This document shows, piece after piece, positions 8,426 to 17,348 of a DNA stretch of 43,483 nucleotides. The notes under the pieces were generated by a model that was not told the DNA's origin, did no database searches, and saw only the letters and a program-made list of their open reading frames with translations. This DNA comes from Methylobacterium crusticola (GTDB lineage: Bacteria > Pseudomonadota > Alphaproteobacteria > Rhizobiales > Beijerinckiaceae), in assembly GCF_003574465.1 (NCBI RefSeq), contig NZ_QOWC01000052.1:1-43483 (forward strand), written 5' to 3'. The position numbers and the translations under genes were made by a program. The first letter of the stretch is position 1. Each line of letters starts with the position of its first letter.

Positions 8426-8430
8426 ACATG
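8413..8430. promoter_or_regulatory. Inverted repeat overlapping the start codon of the unknown secreted protein
   Basis: CATGTAT-CAAC-ATACATG forms 7-base arms around a 4-base loop. The minus-strand ATG at 8425-8423 lies in one arm and the loop. In RNA it would fold over the start codon; in DNA it could be an operator. No ribosome-binding site is evident, so the start could be leaderless or hairpin-controlled. Confidence 0.4.
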
Positions 8431-8674
8431 ATTCTCGATCAGTCTTGCGTCACTGCGACGCCGCTTCATAGATGAAGTGTAAGATCGTCACAAGATCGGT
8501 CCGGGTCGTTCGGGGAGAGGTCGGCCGGAGCGCGTCCGGGTCCGGGCGCCGGCGGCGCGCCTTCGGCGGTCCCTGCGGATTGTGGCGGCGTTCGGGGTCC
8601 CGGCGCCCGCCCTGTCCCGGCGTCGGCCCGGCCGCACCCCGGGCGCCGGCCCTGCCGCACGCCGGGCGCGTCGA

Positions 8675-10804
8675 TCAGCGTGGCGCGTCGGCGCGGCGCC
8701 CGGACCGGGAGGGATCGCGGCGCGGCGGGTTCGCCACCTTGCGCAGCAGGCGCGAGAGCTGTTCGATCGAGTAGGGCTTGTGCAGCAGGTCGAAGCCCGC
8801 CGTCCCGGTCTGGGCCAGCACGTGGCTGTAGCCGGAGGCCAAGAGCACTGGCAGCCCGGGATACGCGTCACGGATGCGACGGGCGAGCTCGATCCCGTCC
8901 ATGCCCGGCATCACGACGTCCGAGAACACGACGTCGAACCGGTCGGCATCCTTGGTCAGCTCGGCCAGGGCCTCGAGGGCATTGCTGGTCAGGACCGACT
9001 GGTAGCCGAGATCGTTGAGCGTCTGGACCGCGAAGGTGCCGACGGCGGCGTTGTCCTCGACCACGAGCACGTAGGTCCCGTGGCCGTCGATCAACGGCTC
9101 GGGCTCGAGGCCGGACGCGGCCTGCACCGCGTCGAGGGCGCGGGGCAGGTAGAGGGTGAAGGTTGTGCCCTGGCCGAGCACGCTCTCGACCAGCACCTCG
9201 CCGCCCGACTGCTTGGTGAACCCGAACACCTGTGAGAGCCCGAGCCCGGTCCCCTGCCCTATGACCTTGGTGGTGAAGAACGGCTCGAAGATCTGCGCGA
9301 GGTGCTCCTCCGGGATACCGCTGCCGGTGTCGCTGATCGCCACGGCCACGAACGGGCCCTGGGCGGCAGGATGGGCGCGCACCGCCGGCATGGCGTCGAC
9401 CACCCGCACGCTGATGGTGAGCCGCCCTTCGCCGCCCATGGCGTCGCGGGCGTTGACGGCCATGTTCACCAGGGCCGTGTCGAACTGGCTCGGATCGGCG
9501 TTGACGGAGCAGGCCTGCGCCGGCAAATCCGTGACGATGCCGATGCGCGAGCCGATCAGCGTGACCATCATGTCCGAGAGCGCCCGCACGCTCTCGCAGG
9601 CGTCGAACACCTTGGGCTGGAGCGCCTGGCGCCGCGCGAAGGCGAGGAGCTGCGCCGTCAGCTTCGAGGCCCGATCGACGGTGTCGGAGATCGCCGCGAT
9701 GTAGCGCTCGCGCCGCGCGCTCGGCAGATCGGGCCGCTTGAGGAGGTCGGCGGACGACCGGATGACGGTGAGCAGGTTGTTGAAGTCGTGGGCCACGCCG
9801 CCCGTGAGCTGACCGATGGATTCGAGCTTCTGGGACTGGCGCAGGGTGTCCTGGGTCGCGGCGAGCTCCGCCTCCGCCCGCAGGCGGGCCGAGATGTCCC
9901 TGGCGTAGTGGAAGGCGCCGACGATGCCCCCGCCGGCATCGCGCAGGGGCGCGTAGGAGACCTCCCAGTAGGGCTTGGCGAGGGTCGGGTCGCCGAACTC
10001 CTCGGTGACGATGTAGGTCTCGCCCGCGAGGGCGCGGGTCATGAACCCGCGGATCACGGGCGCCTGGTCCGGGGGGAAGAGGTCGGGAAAGACCTCGCCG
10101 AGCTGCACCCGGTGGCCGAAGATCCGGTAGAACTCGTCGCTGTGCGCCTGGTTGAAGGCGATCAGGCGGAACCCGGTGTCGAACGCGCAGATCGGCGCGG
10201 CGCTGGCCTGGATGATGTCGGCGTAGAGCTTGAGCTGCGCCGTGCGCTCGGTGTCCTGCTCCTCCAGCGTCGCGTTCAGCGCGCGCAGCTCGTGTTCCCG
10301 CCGCTGCAGCTCGGCCTGCGCGCGGACCCGCGCCGTGGTCTCGGTGCAGGCGCAGAACATCCCCCCGACGGTGCCGTCCTGCTCGCGCACGGGGGAGTAC
10401 GAGAACGTGAACCAGGTGTCCTCCTCGAACCCCTTCCGCTGCATGCGCAAGGGCAGATCTTCCGAGAACGTGGCCTCGCCGGCCATGGCGCGCTGGACCA
10501 GCGGCTCGACGTCGGACCAGATCTCTTCCCAGATCTCCCGGAACCGGCCACCGAGCGCCGAGGGATGCTTGCGCCCGAGCACGTCGATGTAGGCATCGTT
10601 GTAGAGGAAGCCGAGACCGGGCCCCCAGGCCACGAACATCGGGAAGGCCGAGCCCAGCATCAGGCTCACGGTCATCTGCAACGGCGCCGGCCAGGACTCC
10701 GGAGGCCCGAGCGGCGAGGCCGACCAATCGTGCGCGCGCATCAGCGCGCCCATCGCGCCGCCGCCGGTGAGGCACGGCACGGCTGACGTCGGGTCAGACC
10801 TCAC
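8675..10804 (-). CDS. Hybrid sensor histidine kinase, PAS-PAS-HisKA-HATPase-REC
   Basis: The 709-residue cytoplasmic product has no membrane segment. A first PAS-like domain covers about 25-165 ([36 protein letters not shown]), followed by a coiled coil ([20 protein letters not shown]). A second PAS covers about 195-310. The HisKA domain carries the phospho-acceptor in [11 protein letters not shown] (His339). The HATPase has its N box ([10 protein letters not shown]), G1 box (DTGSGIP) and G2 box ([12 protein letters not shown]). The C-terminal receiver has the phospho-acceptor Asp629 in [11 protein letters not shown] and a switch Lys in HKPYS. GTG 10804 keeps the [14 protein letters not shown] start seen in relatives; ATG 10753 is an alternative. 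No separate response regulator or DNA-binding partner is nearby, so it is an orphan, probably sensing light, redox or a small ligand through PAS. Confidence 0.9.
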   Translation of the reverse strand: MRSDPTSAVPCLTGGGAMGALMRAHDWSASPLGPPESWPAPLQMTVSLMLGSAFPMFVAWGPGLGFLYNDAYIDVLGRKHPSALGGRFREIWEEIWSDVEPLVQRAMAGEATFSEDLPLRMQRKGFEEDTWFTFSYSPVREQDGTVGGMFCACTETTARVRAQAELQRREHELRALNATLEEQDTERTAQLKLYADIIQASAAPICAFDTGFRLIAFNQAHSDEFYRIFGHRVQLGEVFPDLFPPDQAPVIRGFMTRALAGETYIVTEEFGDPTLAKPYWEVSYAPLRDAGGGIVGAFHYARDISARLRAEAELAATQDTLRQSQKLESIGQLTGGVAHDFNNLLTVIRSSADLLKRPDLPSARRERYIAAISDTVDRASKLTAQLLAFARRQALQPKVFDACESVRALSDMMVTLIGSRIGIVTDLPAQACSVNADPSQFDTALVNMAVNARDAMGGEGRLTISVRVVDAMPAVRAHPAAQGPFVAVAISDTGSGIPEEHLAQIFEPFFTTKVIGQGTGLGLSQVFGFTKQSGGEVLVESVLGQGTTFTLYLPRALDAVQAASGLEPEPLIDGHGTYVLVVEDNAAVGTFAVQTLNDLGYQSVLTSNALEALAELTKDADRFDVVFSDVVMPGMDGIELARRIRDAYPGLPVLLASGYSHVLAQTGTAGFDLLHKPYSIEQLSRLLRKVANPPRRDPSRSGRRADAPR

Positions 10805-11423
10805 TGCGCGCGCCGGAGGGCCTGCCGGTGGGTGTCGCGGGCCTGCGGGCGCGGCCCGATCTCAGGCGATCGCGGGCGAAGGCGTCCTGCGCCGGCGTGA
10901 TCGACACGGTGGTGGTTCCGCAGACGGACATGCCGCATGATAGCGAGATCGCGCACGCGAAGTCACTCCGTTGATGACGTAAGGGGGCGCGAGCCCCGGC
11001 ACCCGCGTCGCACCGAGGCCCGTCCGGCCCGGGGCGGCGCGTTCTATGTGGCGAACACGATCCTGTGACGCACAGGCTGCCCTCATGCGAACTTGTCGTA
11101 AGCTCTGTAATTCAAAATCTCGCATCATGCGCAACACCCCTGTGCAGTAATAATCTGGATGTACCTTTTCATCTGCAATCCAGAGAAAATTCATCCACAA
11201 GCTGTGGTTCTATAAAAAGAACAATTTCGTTGACGGATGCGCGTGGCGACGGCAGGTTCGACGGGCAGGGCGGCTGTCGGACCGTCCGGCCGTGCCGGCG
11301 AGGCCGACACCCGGCTGGAGCGCGTCGTCGATGGGTGCGCGAGCCGGCGCTCCGGGGACCGGCCGCCACGCATCCGCCGCCGCGGTCGCCGGGATGACGC
11401 ACCTGACGCAGGATCACGCCGTC
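10805..11423. other. Divergent intergenic region upstream of the organosulfur island
   Basis: About 620 bases separate the minus-strand kinase from the first plus-strand monooxygenase. The segment 11,080-11,235 is distinctly AT-rich compared with its surroundings (for example ATAAAAAGAACAATTTCG near 11,211) and is the likely site of promoters and regulator binding. TTGACG at 11,230 could be a -35 box, but no good -10 is apparent. No gene is supported; open frames here are Arg/Ser/Cys-rich and lack ribosome-binding sites. Confidence 0.5.
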
Positions 11424-12821
11424 ATGCCCAAGGAAATTCGCGTTAATGCCTTCGCCATGCCGTCGCCCGTGCATCATTCGCCGGGACTTTGGCGACATCC
11501 CGCCGACCGTTCCCTCGACTACACCCGCCTCGACTACTGGACCGAACTCGCGCAGATCCTGGAGCAGGGGAAGTTCGATGCCCTGTTCCTCGCCGACAGC
11601 ATGGCCTCGAACGACGTGTTCGGCGGTTCCTATCACGCCGCTCTTCAGGTCGGCGCGCAGGTGCCGAAGCTCGACCCCATCGTCAGCATCGCGGCGATGG
11701 CCCGCGTCACCGAACATCTCGGCTTCGGCGTCACCAGCAACGCGCTCTACGAGCCACCCTTCCCGTTTGCGCGGCGGATGAGCACGCTCGACCATCTCAC
11801 AAGGGGCCGCATCGGCTGGAACATCGTCACCGGACACGCGACGTCGGGGGCCCGCGCGGTGGGCCAGGCCGGCCTCACGCCGCACGACGACCGCTACGAC
11901 ATCGCCGACGAGTATCTCGACGCCGTCTATGCCCTCTGGGAAGGCAGCTGGGACGACGATGCGGTGCGGGGCGACCGCGACGGCCGCGTCTTCGCCGATC
12001 CGAGCAAGGTACGGCGGATCACGCATCGCGGCCGGCATTTCCACGTCGACGCGATCCACCTCGCCGAACCCTCGCCCCAGCGCACGCCCGTTCTCTTCCA
12101 GGCGGGAGCCTCGTCGCGCGGGCGGGCCTTCGCGGCGCGCCACGCCGAGTGCATCTTCGTGAGCGGGCCGAGCCCCGCGGTGATCGCCCCCGTGGTGGCG
12201 GATACCCGCCGGCGCGCCGCCGAACAGGGGCGCGATCCGGCCGCGATCCTCTTCTTCTCCATGGCCACCGCGATCGTCGGCGAGACGGAGGCGGAAGCGC
12301 GGGAGAAGCTCGAGGATTACCGCCGCTACATCAACCCACAGGCCGCCCTCATCCTGTTCTCCGGATGGACCGGCATCGACTTCTCGACCTGGGACCTCGA
12401 CGCCCCGATCCGCTTCGACGACCGCAGCCAGGGGCTGGTCTCCGCGCTCGAAGCCTTCTCCGTCGCCGATCCCGGCCGGGTCTGGACGGTGCGGGAACTG
12501 GCCGAGCACAACGCCATCGGCGGGCGCGGTCCGGTGTTCGTCGGCTCGGCGGCGCAAGTGGCGGACCAGATCGAGGCCTGGGTCGCTGCGACCGACGTGG
12601 ACGGCCTCAACCTCAGCTACGCGGTGACGCCCGGCGGCTTCGCGGATTTCGGTGCCTTCGTGGTGCCGGAATTGCAGCGGCGCGGCCGCTACAAGGCCGA
12701 CTACGCCCCCGGCACCCTGCGCGAGAAGTTTTTCGGCGCGAGCCGGCTGCCCGCGAGCCACCCGGCCGCAGGGCACCGTCCCGACAGTCGCGCGGCCTCG
12801 TCCCTCGCGCGTGCCGGTTGA
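11424..12821 (+). CDS. NtaA/SnaA/DszA-family FMN-dependent monooxygenase 1
   Basis: The 465-residue luciferase-like (TIM-barrel) monooxygenase would use reduced FMN and oxygen. Family hallmarks are PSPVHHSPGLWRHP near the N-terminus, FDALFLADSMASNDVFGG, MSTLDHLTRGRIGWNIVT, the long YDIADEYLDAVYALWEGSW block and VLFQAGASSRGRAFAARHAE. The family includes nitrilotriacetate, dibenzothiophene-sulfone and dimethyl-sulfide monooxygenases, so the substrate cannot be read from sequence. Its neighbours (SsuABC-like transporters, a DszC-like flavoprotein, a rhodanese) favour an organosulfur compound. ATG 11424 fits the family N-terminus, with AGGA 10 bases upstream; ATG 11394 is an in-frame alternative. 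It is a tandem paralogue of the next gene and opens the island. Confidence 0.88.
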   Translation: MPKEIRVNAFAMPSPVHHSPGLWRHPADRSLDYTRLDYWTELAQILEQGKFDALFLADSMASNDVFGGSYHAALQVGAQVPKLDPIVSIAAMARVTEHLGFGVTSNALYEPPFPFARRMSTLDHLTRGRIGWNIVTGHATSGARAVGQAGLTPHDDRYDIADEYLDAVYALWEGSWDDDAVRGDRDGRVFADPSKVRRITHRGRHFHVDAIHLAEPSPQRTPVLFQAGASSRGRAFAARHAECIFVSGPSPAVIAPVVADTRRRAAEQGRDPAAILFFSMATAIVGETEAEAREKLEDYRRYINPQAALILFSGWTGIDFSTWDLDAPIRFDDRSQGLVSALEAFSVADPGRVWTVRELAEHNAIGGRGPVFVGSAAQVADQIEAWVAATDVDGLNLSYAVTPGGFADFGAFVVPELQRRGRYKADYAPGTLREKFFGASRLPASHPAAGHRPDSRAASSLARAG

Positions 12822-13007
12822 TCGGCCGGCGCGCCGCCGGCCCGCTCTCCCCCGTACGGAGACCGCGTCGTACGCGACCTCGAGGCCCACGTCGTCCAGG
12901 CCGGACGCGACCGCACCGCCCGGATCCTCGGACGGCCCTCCCTCGGCGAAGCCTTCGACCAGACCCTTCAGCGCCGACGCCAGCGCGGCCAGGAGACCCC
13001 GCCGTGA
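12822..13007 (+). pseudogene. Startless 61-codon reading, possible gene tail
   Basis: Directly after the monooxygenase 1 stop, and in its frame, an open reading continues to a TGA (13005-13007) that overlaps the GTG of monooxygenase 2. Its C-terminal part looks protein-like rather than random: RDLEAHVVQAGRDRTARILG followed by RPSLGEAFDQTLQRRR. There is no start codon or ribosome-binding site within it. It may be the remnant 3' end of a deleted gene, or a former C-terminal extension of monooxygenase 1 cut off by a new stop. I do not recognise the family. Confidence 0.3.
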
Positions 13008-14392
13008 CCCGACAGATCCGCCTCACCGGCTTCATCGCCTTCAGCCCGGTCCACCTCTCGCCCGGCCTGTGGGCCCATCCGCGCAGCCGCGACCTCGACT
13101 ACAAGGATCTCGACCACTGGGTCGACCTCGCGCGGCTCCTGGAGCGCGGCAGGTTCGACGCTCTGATCATCGCGGACGGGATCGGCATCCACGACGTCTA
13201 TGGCGGCACGGCCGACGCGGCGATCCGCTCCGGCGCGCAAGTGCCGAAGCACGATCCGCTCATGCTGGTCTCCGCGCTGGCCCACGCGACGACCCATCTC
13301 GGCTTCGGCGTCACCGCGTCGACCTCGCACGAGCTGCCCGCCGTGCTCGCGCGCCGCTTCTCGACCCTCGACCACTTCACCGACGGCCGCATCGGCTGGA
13401 ACATCGCCACGGGTGTCTCCGACAGCGGCGCCAGGGCCTTCGGCCGCGAGGCAGTGATCGGGCACGATGCGCGCTACGAGCGGGCGGACGAGTTCCTCGA
13501 CGTGACCTACAAGCTCTGGGAGGGGTCGTGGCAGGACGGCGCCGTGCTGCGCGACCGCGCGAGCGGCCTCTTCGCGGATCCCGGCAAGGTCCACCGCATC
13601 CGCCACCGCGGCGCGCATTTCGACCTCGACACCATCCACCTCGCCGAGCCGTCGCCACAGCGCACCCCGTTCCTGTTCCAGGCCGGAGCCTCGCCGCGCG
13701 GCCGCGCCTTCGCGGCGCGCCACGCGGAGGCGGTGCTCGTGGGCGGACCCACGCGGGCGAGCGTGGCGTCGTCCGTACGCGACATCCGCGCCCGCCGCGC
13801 CGCCCTGGGTCGCGATCCGCGCGACATCGCGGTCTTCACCCTCGCCACGTTGATCGTGGCACCGACGCGGGAGGAGGCGCGGGCGAAGCACGATGAATAT
13901 CGCCGCTACAGCGATCCCGACGGGGTGCTGGCGCTGTTGTCGGGCTGGACCGGCATCGACCTCTCCCGCTTCGACCTCGACGCGCCGCTCCGGCCGGGCG
14001 GGCAACGGGACGATGCCGTCCTGTCGGTCATCGACGGTTTCACCCGCGCCGATCCGGACCGTGTGTGGACGCTGCGGGAGGTGATCACCCACACCGGCAT
14101 CGGCGGGCGCGGCCCCCTGCTGGTGGGCAGTCCGGCCGACGTGGCCGACGAGATGGAGGCCTGGGTGGCGGAAGCGGACGTGGACGGCTTCAACCTGAGC
14201 TACGCGTTCCTGCCGGAGACCTTCGCGGACGTCGTGGACCACCTCGTGCCCGGATTGCAGCGGCGCGGCCTCTACAAGCGGGATTACGCGCCGGGCAGCC
14301 TGCGGGCCAAGCTGACCGGCAGCGACCGCTTGAAGCCGTCCCACCCGGGGGCGGCCTTTCGCGACCGAGCACGGATCGCGCCGGCAGCCTGA
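13004..14392 (+). CDS. NtaA/SnaA/DszA-family FMN-dependent monooxygenase 2
   Basis: The 462-residue product starts at GTG 13004 behind AGGAG with 8-base spacing. It is collinear with monooxygenase 1 and clearly homologous throughout: FSPVHLSPGLWAHPRSRDLD, FDALIIADGIGIHDVYGG, FSTLDHFTDGRIGWNIAT, DEFLDVTYKLWEGSWQDG and FLFQAGASPRGRAFAARHAE. It differs in the substrate-facing segments (IIADGIGIHDVYGGTADAA against FLADSMASNDVFGGSYHAA), which suggests a tandem duplication that has diverged in substrate range. It acts in the cytoplasm with reduced FMN supplied by a reductase not encoded here. The 78-base gap to the permease gene carries an AT-rich patch with TTGACA, so the next genes may have their own promoter. 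Confidence 0.88.
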   Translation: MTRQIRLTGFIAFSPVHLSPGLWAHPRSRDLDYKDLDHWVDLARLLERGRFDALIIADGIGIHDVYGGTADAAIRSGAQVPKHDPLMLVSALAHATTHLGFGVTASTSHELPAVLARRFSTLDHFTDGRIGWNIATGVSDSGARAFGREAVIGHDARYERADEFLDVTYKLWEGSWQDGAVLRDRASGLFADPGKVHRIRHRGAHFDLDTIHLAEPSPQRTPFLFQAGASPRGRAFAARHAEAVLVGGPTRASVASSVRDIRARRAALGRDPRDIAVFTLATLIVAPTREEARAKHDEYRRYSDPDGVLALLSGWTGIDLSRFDLDAPLRPGGQRDDAVLSVIDGFTRADPDRVWTLREVITHTGIGGRGPLLVGSPADVADEMEAWVAEADVDGFNLSYAFLPETFADVVDHLVPGLQRRGLYKRDYAPGSLRAKLTGSDRLKPSHPGAAFRDRARIAPAA

Positions 14393-14441
14393 GCCCGGGC
14401 CGCACGGCCTCGCACGGGGACACACCGCGCCACGCCTTTAG

Positions 14442-14470
14442 TTGACAATTTTGATGGACTATGTTCTCTA
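14442..14470 (+). promoter_or_regulatory. Possible sigma-70-type promoter before the first permease gene
   Basis: TTGACA (14442-14447) is a perfect -35 box within an AT-rich island in otherwise GC-rich DNA. The -10 at 17-base spacing (TCTCTA) is poor, and it would place the transcript start at or after ATG 14471. If real, translation would be leaderless or begin further downstream. Confidence 0.3.
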
Positions 14471-15337
14471 ATGCCTGGAAGCATTGGTGACCGTCACGTG
14501 ATCTCCTCATCGGCCGCGGCCATCGTGGTTCCGCTCCGGCTGACGCCGCCGCCGCGGCGGCGGTGGCGCCTCGCGGGCCACGGTCCGGTCCGGTTCGTAC
14601 TCCCGGCCCTGGTGCTGGCCGCCTGGCAACTCGCCTCGTCGCTCGGCCTCATCAATCCGCGAACCCTCGAGTCGCCGGCCGCCGTCCTGGAGGCGCTGGT
14701 CGAACTCGCCGCATCCGGGGTCCTGCTCGACAGCCTCGCCGCCTCCTTCCAGCGGGCGGCGGCAGGGTTCCTGATCGGCGGCGGGATCGGCCTCGGCCTG
14801 GGTGTCGTCGCCGGCATGTCCCGCATCGGTGAATACACCTACGACGCACTCCTGCAGATGCTTCGCATGGTGCCGTTCCTCGCCGTCATCCCGCTCTTCG
14901 TGATCTGGTTCGGGGTGGACGAGCGGCCGAAGATCCTCCTCATCGCGCTGGCCTGCATCTTTCCCGTCTACCTCAACACGTTCTCGGGCGTGCGCCACGT
15001 CGATCCGAAGATCGTCGAGGCCGCCACTGTGTTCGGCATGAGCCGGCTTGCCATCGCCACGCGGATCGTGATGCCGCTGGCTCTTCCCTCGATCATGGTC
15101 GGCCTCCGCTACGGGATGGGCGTGGCGCTGCTGTCGCTGGTCGCGGCCGAGCAGGTCAACGCCACCTCGGGCATCGGCTATCTCGCGCTCAACCCGCGGG
15201 CGTCCCTGCGCACCGACATCATCATCGGCGTGGTCGTGCTGTACTCGGTGCTCGGCCTCCTCGTCGATCTGCTGATCCGCCAGGTCCAGGCCTGGATCCT
15301 CCCGTGGCACCGCACGGTCCTGGAGACGGCCCGCTGA
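14471..15337 (+). CDS. SsuC-like ABC transporter permease 1
   Basis: The 288-residue inner-membrane permease belongs to the sulfonate/nitrate/taurine class of binding-protein-dependent importers. It has about six membrane helices (starting with FVLPALVLAAWQLASSLGLI). The EAA loop that contacts the ATPase is visible as KIVEAATVFGMSRLAIATRI with the following VMPLALPSIMVGLRYGMGVA. The SxxxxQMLRMVPFLAVIPLFVIWFG stretch is typical of SsuC. It forms one transporter with the next two genes (ATPase, binding protein). It is strongly similar to permease 2 at 24,089. ATG 14471 has a poor ribosome-binding site; a downstream GTG within the basic N-terminal tail is possible. Confidence 0.9.
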   Translation: MPGSIGDRHVISSSAAAIVVPLRLTPPPRRRWRLAGHGPVRFVLPALVLAAWQLASSLGLINPRTLESPAAVLEALVELAASGVLLDSLAASFQRAAAGFLIGGGIGLGLGVVAGMSRIGEYTYDALLQMLRMVPFLAVIPLFVIWFGVDERPKILLIALACIFPVYLNTFSGVRHVDPKIVEAATVFGMSRLAIATRIVMPLALPSIMVGLRYGMGVALLSLVAAEQVNATSGIGYLALNPRASLRTDIIIGVVVLYSVLGLLVDLLIRQVQAWILPWHRTVLETAR

Positions 15338-15338
15338 G

Positions 15339-16145
15339 ATGAACGCTCCCTCCGCTCTCGCGCACGCCTGCGCCGACGAGGCGCCGCCCGCGGTCGACCC
15401 GGTGGTGCTGAGAGGCGCAACCAAGGGATTCGGCCCGCGGATCCTGTTCGAAGGCGTCGACCTGCGGATCCGCCGCGGCGAGTTCGTGGCACTGCTCGGC
15501 GCCTCGGGCTCCGGAAAGACGACGCTCCTGCGCATCCTCCTCGGCCTCGACACGCTGGATGCCGGCGCAGGGGCGGTCGCAGCACCCCGGTCCGCCGTGT
15601 TCCAGGAGCCGCGTCTCGTGCCGTCGCAGACGGTGTGGCGGAACGTGCTGATGGGCCTGCCGTGGCGGGCGCAGAGGCGCCGGCGTGCCCTGGGCGCCCT
15701 GGAGGAGGTCGGCCTCGGGGCCCACGCCGACGCGTGGCCCGTCACGCTCTCGGGGGGCGAGGCGCAGCGCGTGGCGCTGGCCAGGGCCCTGATCCTGGAG
15801 CCCGCGCTCCTGCTCCTGGACGAGCCTTTCGCGGCCCTCGACGCGCTGACGCGGCTGAGGATGCAGGATCTCGTCCGCCGGCTGTGCGCCCGCTACCGCC
15901 CCGGGACGCTGATCGTCACGCACGACGTCGACGAAGCCGTCCGGCTGGCCGACCGCGTGCTGGTGCTGCGCGACCGGCGGCTCACCCTCGACGTCGCGGT
16001 GGGCGCCGCCCAGGATCCGGCTTCGGCCGCGGGAGCGCGCCTGCGCGCAAGGCTCCTCGCCGAACTCGGCGTCGCGCCCGACGACGCCGGGATCGCCGCC
16101 CGCGGCAGCACCGCGCCGCGCGCCGCGGTCGCCGGCCGGGCCTGA
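15339..16145 (+). CDS. SsuB-like ABC transporter ATPase 1
   Basis: The 268-residue cytoplasmic ATPase energises the importer formed with permease 1. Visible motifs are Walker A (GASGSGKTT), the Q-loop (VFQEPRLVPSQTVWRNV), the signature (LSGGEAQRVALARAL), Walker B (LLLLDEPFAALD) and the H-loop (VTHDVDEAV). The short VFQEPRL Q-loop region is typical of SsuB/TauB-type proteins. The ATG lies one base after the permease TGA (TGAGATG), indicating tight translational coupling. A C-terminal tail of about 40 Ala/Arg-rich residues follows the ATPase core. ATPase 2 at 24,939 is very similar, including VGLGxHADAWP, pointing to duplication of the transporter. Confidence 0.92.
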   Translation: MNAPSALAHACADEAPPAVDPVVLRGATKGFGPRILFEGVDLRIRRGEFVALLGASGSGKTTLLRILLGLDTLDAGAGAVAAPRSAVFQEPRLVPSQTVWRNVLMGLPWRAQRRRRALGALEEVGLGAHADAWPVTLSGGEAQRVALARALILEPALLLLDEPFAALDALTRLRMQDLVRRLCARYRPGTLIVTHDVDEAVRLADRVLVLRDRRLTLDVAVGAAQDPASAAGARLRARLLAELGVAPDDAGIAARGSTAPRAAVAGRA

Positions 16146-16188
16146 GCCCACTCCTCGAACGACACCCCACACCAGGAGGTCAGCGACC

Positions 16189-17268
16189 ATGCGGCGCGTC
16201 CCAGCTTCTCCGTCATTCGCGCGCGGCGGGTTGTCCCGCCGCGAGGCCCTGGTCCTGACGGCCGGCGGTCTCCTCGCCGCCGGCACGTCGAGGGCGGTCG
16301 CGTCCGATGTCGACCTGTCCGGCGTGACCCTGCGCGTGGGCATCTTCGAGGACGTGCGGCGCGACGCGATCGAGGCGACGCCCTTCCTGAAGGGAATTCC
16401 CTACAGGATCCAGTGGGCGCGCCTGAACGGAGCCGGCCCGACCGTCCAGGCGCTCGGCGGCAACGCGATCGACCTGAGCTGGGGCCTCAGCGACACCGCC
16501 GCGCCCAAATCCTCGTCCGAGGATCGCCGGAACTGGACCGCGGCGAACGCCCCGATCAAGCTCGTCGCCCTGCTCAAACCGGTCGATGTCGAGAATTTCT
16601 CCGCGTCGCTGATCGTCGCGCACAAGGATGCGGGCGTACGGACGCTCACGGACCTGCGCGGCAGGACCTACGCCTTCAACGAGGGCGGCAACATCAACGC
16701 GCTGGCCCTGCTCGCCCTCGACAAGGCCGGGCTGACCCTGAAGGACGTCCAGCCGCGCCTGCTCACCTACGACGCGACCTCCACGGCCGTCATCGCCGGT
16801 GCCGTCGCCGCCGCGCCCGTGACCCGCGCCCGCGTGGCCGACGCGCTGGCGGACGGCACGCTCGTCGCCCTCGCCCGCGACGTCGACGTCGACTTCCCCG
16901 GCTTCACGTCGGTGACGGCGCGGACAGGGGCCATCGAGGATCCCAAGCTCGGCGCCGCGATCGGCGATTTCCTCCACAGGCTCGCCCAGTACCTGAGATG
17001 GGCCGCGCGGCATCCGGAGGAAACCGCCCGCGCCTACGTGCGGACGCAGCAGTTGAGGGACGCCGCCGCCCTGTTCGCGGCCAGGAGCAGCGCACTGACC
17101 CTGGTCCCGGTCAGCCCCGGCAGCCAGGAGTTCAATCAGGAGATCGTGGCGACCGAGAAGCTGGCCAAGGTCGGCTTCTATCCCCGGCCGGTCGATTTCC
17201 GGACCGTCGTTGACGACCGCTACACGGCGCGGATCCTCGACGGCGACCGCAGCGGCCAGGCCGGGTGA
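16189..17268 (+). CDS. SsuA-like periplasmic binding protein 1
   Basis: The 359-residue solute-binding protein begins at ATG 16189 behind AGGAGG. A twin-arginine-type signal (SRREALVLTAGGLLAAGTSRAVAS) precedes the mature chain, which begins near DVDLSGVTLRVG. The fold is of the periplasmic type II/NMT1 class: a lobe 1 start (LRVGIFEDVRRDAIEATPFL), the ligand-turn GGNAIDLSWGLSDTA, and RTLTDLRGRTYAFNEGGNIN at the lobe junction. These proteins bind aliphatic sulfonates, taurine or nitrate-like ligands; the exact ligand is unknown. It would deliver substrate to permease 1. Its pocket segments differ clearly from binding protein 2, so the two importers probably take up different compounds. The stop overlaps a GTG that could start the SDR gene. 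Confidence 0.88.
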   Translation: MRRVPASPSFARGGLSRREALVLTAGGLLAAGTSRAVASDVDLSGVTLRVGIFEDVRRDAIEATPFLKGIPYRIQWARLNGAGPTVQALGGNAIDLSWGLSDTAAPKSSSEDRRNWTAANAPIKLVALLKPVDVENFSASLIVAHKDAGVRTLTDLRGRTYAFNEGGNINALALLALDKAGLTLKDVQPRLLTYDATSTAVIAGAVAAAPVTRARVADALADGTLVALARDVDVDFPGFTSVTARTGAIEDPKLGAAIGDFLHRLAQYLRWAARHPEETARAYVRTQQLRDAAALFAARSSALTLVPVSPGSQEFNQEIVATEKLAKVGFYPRPVDFRTVVDDRYTARILDGDRSGQAG

Positions 17269-17333
17269 GCCGGCAAGCCGCCGAACCCGCCGGACATCCA
17301 GCAGAGCCGCGGGGGGGCGACGGTGGGACACCT

Positions 17334-17342
17334 GGGGGGGGG
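17334..17342 (+). repeat. G9 homopolymer just upstream of the SDR start
   Basis: Nine consecutive G residues end 6 bases before ATG 17349; a G7 run lies at 17311-17317. The G9 run doubles as the ribosome-binding region. Homopolymers of this length can vary by slippage, which would change spacing, or the frame if translation began at GTG 17265. Confidence 0.7.
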
Positions 17343-17348
17343 ACGCGG

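Noticed and set aside
10862..11200. Minus-strand 112-codon frame in the gap before the island
   Set aside because: Its unusual composition reflects the AT-rich regulatory patch; no homology, no ribosome-binding site.
10805..11423. Possible SAM or other sulfur riboswitch upstream of the island
   Set aside because: No conserved core of a known SAM, SAM-II or cobalamin riboswitch could be recognised by eye.
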